Notes under the pieces: generated by a model
Told to the model about the DNA's origin: nothing
Database searches by the model: none
The model's input: the letters and a program-made list of their open reading frames with translations, nothing else
Shown here: in pieces, positions 62,821 to 64,000 of the stretch
Layout of the letters: each line of letters opens with the position of its first letter
How positions within the stretch are numbered: the stretch's first letter is position 1
Made by a program: the position numbers and the translations under genes
Assembly (NCBI GenBank): GCA_947501615.1
Contig: CANMWK010000012.1
Span: 62,001 to 126,000, forward strand
Direction: 5' to 3'
Length of the DNA: 64,000 nucleotides
DNA from: an uncultured Tenacibaculum sp.
Lineage (GTDB): Bacteria > Bacteroidota > Bacteroidia > Flavobacteriales > Flavobacteriaceae

Positions 62821-64000
62821 ATGAAATCACTAATTCAAAAATATAATATTCCAGGGCCAAGATATACGAGTTACCCAACTGTTCCATATTGGGATGCAAC
62901 TACGTTTTCAAAAGAAAAATGGCTCAAAAGTTTTAAAAAATCATTTGAAGAAAGTAACCAAGCAGAAGGAATAAGTTTATACATACATTTACCTTTTTGC
63001 GAAAGTTTATGCACATTTTGTGCTTGTCATAAACACATTACAAAACGTCATGAAGTTGAAATTCCATATATCAAAACTTTAATTAAAGAATGGAAATTAT
63101 ATAGAGAAAAAATGACTCAAGTTCCTGTGATCAAAGAAATTCATTTAGGAGGAGGAACACCGACTTTTTTTGCTTCGAAACAATTAAAAGAATTGATTGA
63201 TTCAATTTTAGAAGGAAGTCAAAAACACCCTGATTTTGAATTTAGCTTTGAAGGTCATCCGAATAATACAACAAAAGAACAATTAGAAACTTTATATAAT
63301 CTCGGATTTACACGTGTAAGTTTTGGTATTCAAGATTATGATAGTACTGTTCAAAAAGCAATTCATAGAATTCAATCTTTCGAAAACGTAAAACAAGTTA
63401 CAAAATGGGCTCGCGAAATTGGATATACATCTGTGAGTCACGATTTAATTTTCGGATTACCTTTTCAAACTAAAGAAAGTATTACCGACACAATTTTAAA
63501 GACAAAAGAATTACTTCCAGATCGAATTTCTTTTTACAGTTATGCGCATGTGCCTTGGGTGAAAGGAGTTGGGCAGCGTGGTTTTAGTGAAGAACATTTA
63601 CCTAAGTCAGATGAGAAAAGAGCTTTATATGAATTAGGGAAAGAAATGCTAACCAATATTGGATATCATGAAATAGGAATGGATCATTTTGCGTTGAGCT
63701 CCGATAGTTTGTTTAAAGCGACAACTTCACAAAAACTCCATAGAAATTTTATGGGATACACATCGAGTAAAACCAAACTCATGATCGGTTTAGGAATGTC
63801 GGCAATTAGTGATTCTTGGTACGGATTTGCACAAAATGTAAAAACAGTAAAAGAATATCAAATGTTAGTGAATAATGGTGAAATCCCAGTATTTAGAGGC
63901 CATATTTTAACCGATGAAGATTTAGTGATCAGAAAACATATTTTAAATATCATGTGTCATTTTTCTACCAATTGGCAACAAGAAGAAAAGCATTTTGAAG
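62821..64000 (+). CDS. hemN: Oxygen-independent coproporphyrinogen III oxidase HemN, partial
   Basis: 393 codons visible, running off the right edge; the family is about 450 residues. Radical SAM cysteines are in CESLCTFCAC (near residue 60), GGGTPTF near 105, and a FSFEGHPNN segment, all typical of HemN. It makes protoporphyrinogen precursors without oxygen. It starts 1 nt after the copper ATPase gene and shares its promoter, so it belongs to the low-oxygen regulon. Confidence 0.9.
   Translation, partial: MKSLIQKYNIPGPRYTSYPTVPYWDATTFSKEKWLKSFKKSFEESNQAEGISLYIHLPFCESLCTFCACHKHITKRHEVEIPYIKTLIKEWKLYREKMTQVPVIKEIHLGGGTPTFFASKQLKELIDSILEGSQKHPDFEFSFEGHPNNTTKEQLETLYNLGFTRVSFGIQDYDSTVQKAIHRIQSFENVKQVTKWAREIGYTSVSHDLIFGLPFQTKESITDTILKTKELLPDRISFYSYAHVPWVKGVGQRGFSEEHLPKSDEKRALYELGKEMLTNIGYHEIGMDHFALSSDSLFKATTSQKLHRNFMGYTSSKTKLMIGLGMSAISDSWYGFAQNVKTVKEYQMLVNNGEIPVFRGHILTDEDLVIRKHILNIMCHFSTNWQQEEKHFE

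Overview
The window is AT-rich DNA of a Flavobacteriaceae-type Bacteroidota. The signs are Bacteroidota promoter elements (TTTG/TTG, about 19-20 nt, TAnnTTTG), a CTnDOT-like tra/mob/rteC gene set, a type IX secretion sorting domain, and a cbb3-oxidase maturation neighbourhood. Two territories meet near 53.2 kb. Positions 1 to about 53,258 are the right-hand part of an integrative and conjugative element (ICE). From 53,259 to the end is host chromosome. The junction is a 3' remnant of an initiator tRNA-Met gene, read here as attR. The ICE's other end, its integrase and the rest of traG onward lie left of the window.

ICE layout, right to left: attR; rteC-like regulator; excisionase-like HTH protein; DUF3945 protein; topoisomerase III; DUF1896 protein; small membrane protein; a 1712-residue methylase-helicase; two toxin/immunity cargo modules; the mobilisation operon (mobA, relaxase, coupling protein); a 0.63-kb non-coding region with a 16-bp-period repeat array and a candidate oriT; then traA to traD on the minus strand. 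The tra operon is interrupted by a 17.7-kb minus-strand operon and resumes with traE, traF and traG.

The operon between traD and traE (2707-20369) is the most notable content. It has eight tightly packed genes: an AbiEi-like regulator with a PD-(D/E)xK motif, an AbiEii-like nucleotidyltransferase, HsdM, HsdS, a giant NERD/degenerate kinase/active kinase/DptF-like ATPase fusion, a 517-residue protein, a 1797-residue DptH-like HerA ATPase with an internal PD-(D/E)xK motif, and a PP2C phosphatase. There is no HsdR, PglZ, BrxC or DndBCDE. It looks like a variant of the methylation-associated defence systems (MADS): HsdMS would mark self DNA, the ATPase/nuclease proteins would restrict, and kinase plus phosphatase would gate the response. 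One promoter with four operator-like half-sites precedes the operon.

The cargo between mob and the methylase-helicase holds a PAAR protein with a VasX-like putative pore-forming effector and two related putative immunity proteins, then a secreted Sel1/T9SS protein and a polymorphic toxin with a restriction-endonuclease-fold C-terminus followed by duplicated putative immunity genes. Between them is an XRE regulator and a strong candidate for a structured small RNA (about 35276-35508) with its own promoter, operator, closing stem and terminator.

The host segment is a low-oxygen/stress cluster: two tandem universal stress proteins, small lipoproteins and helical proteins, a soluble PAS histidine kinase, a receiver-CRP/FNR fusion regulator, a DUF3298 lipoprotein, a CcoI/FixI copper ATPase and hemN. 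Six promoters here share one layout: a TGAT-N4-ATCA-type palindrome, exactly 23 nt, then a TAnnTTTG-like -7 element. This suggests a class II CRP/FNR-type regulon.
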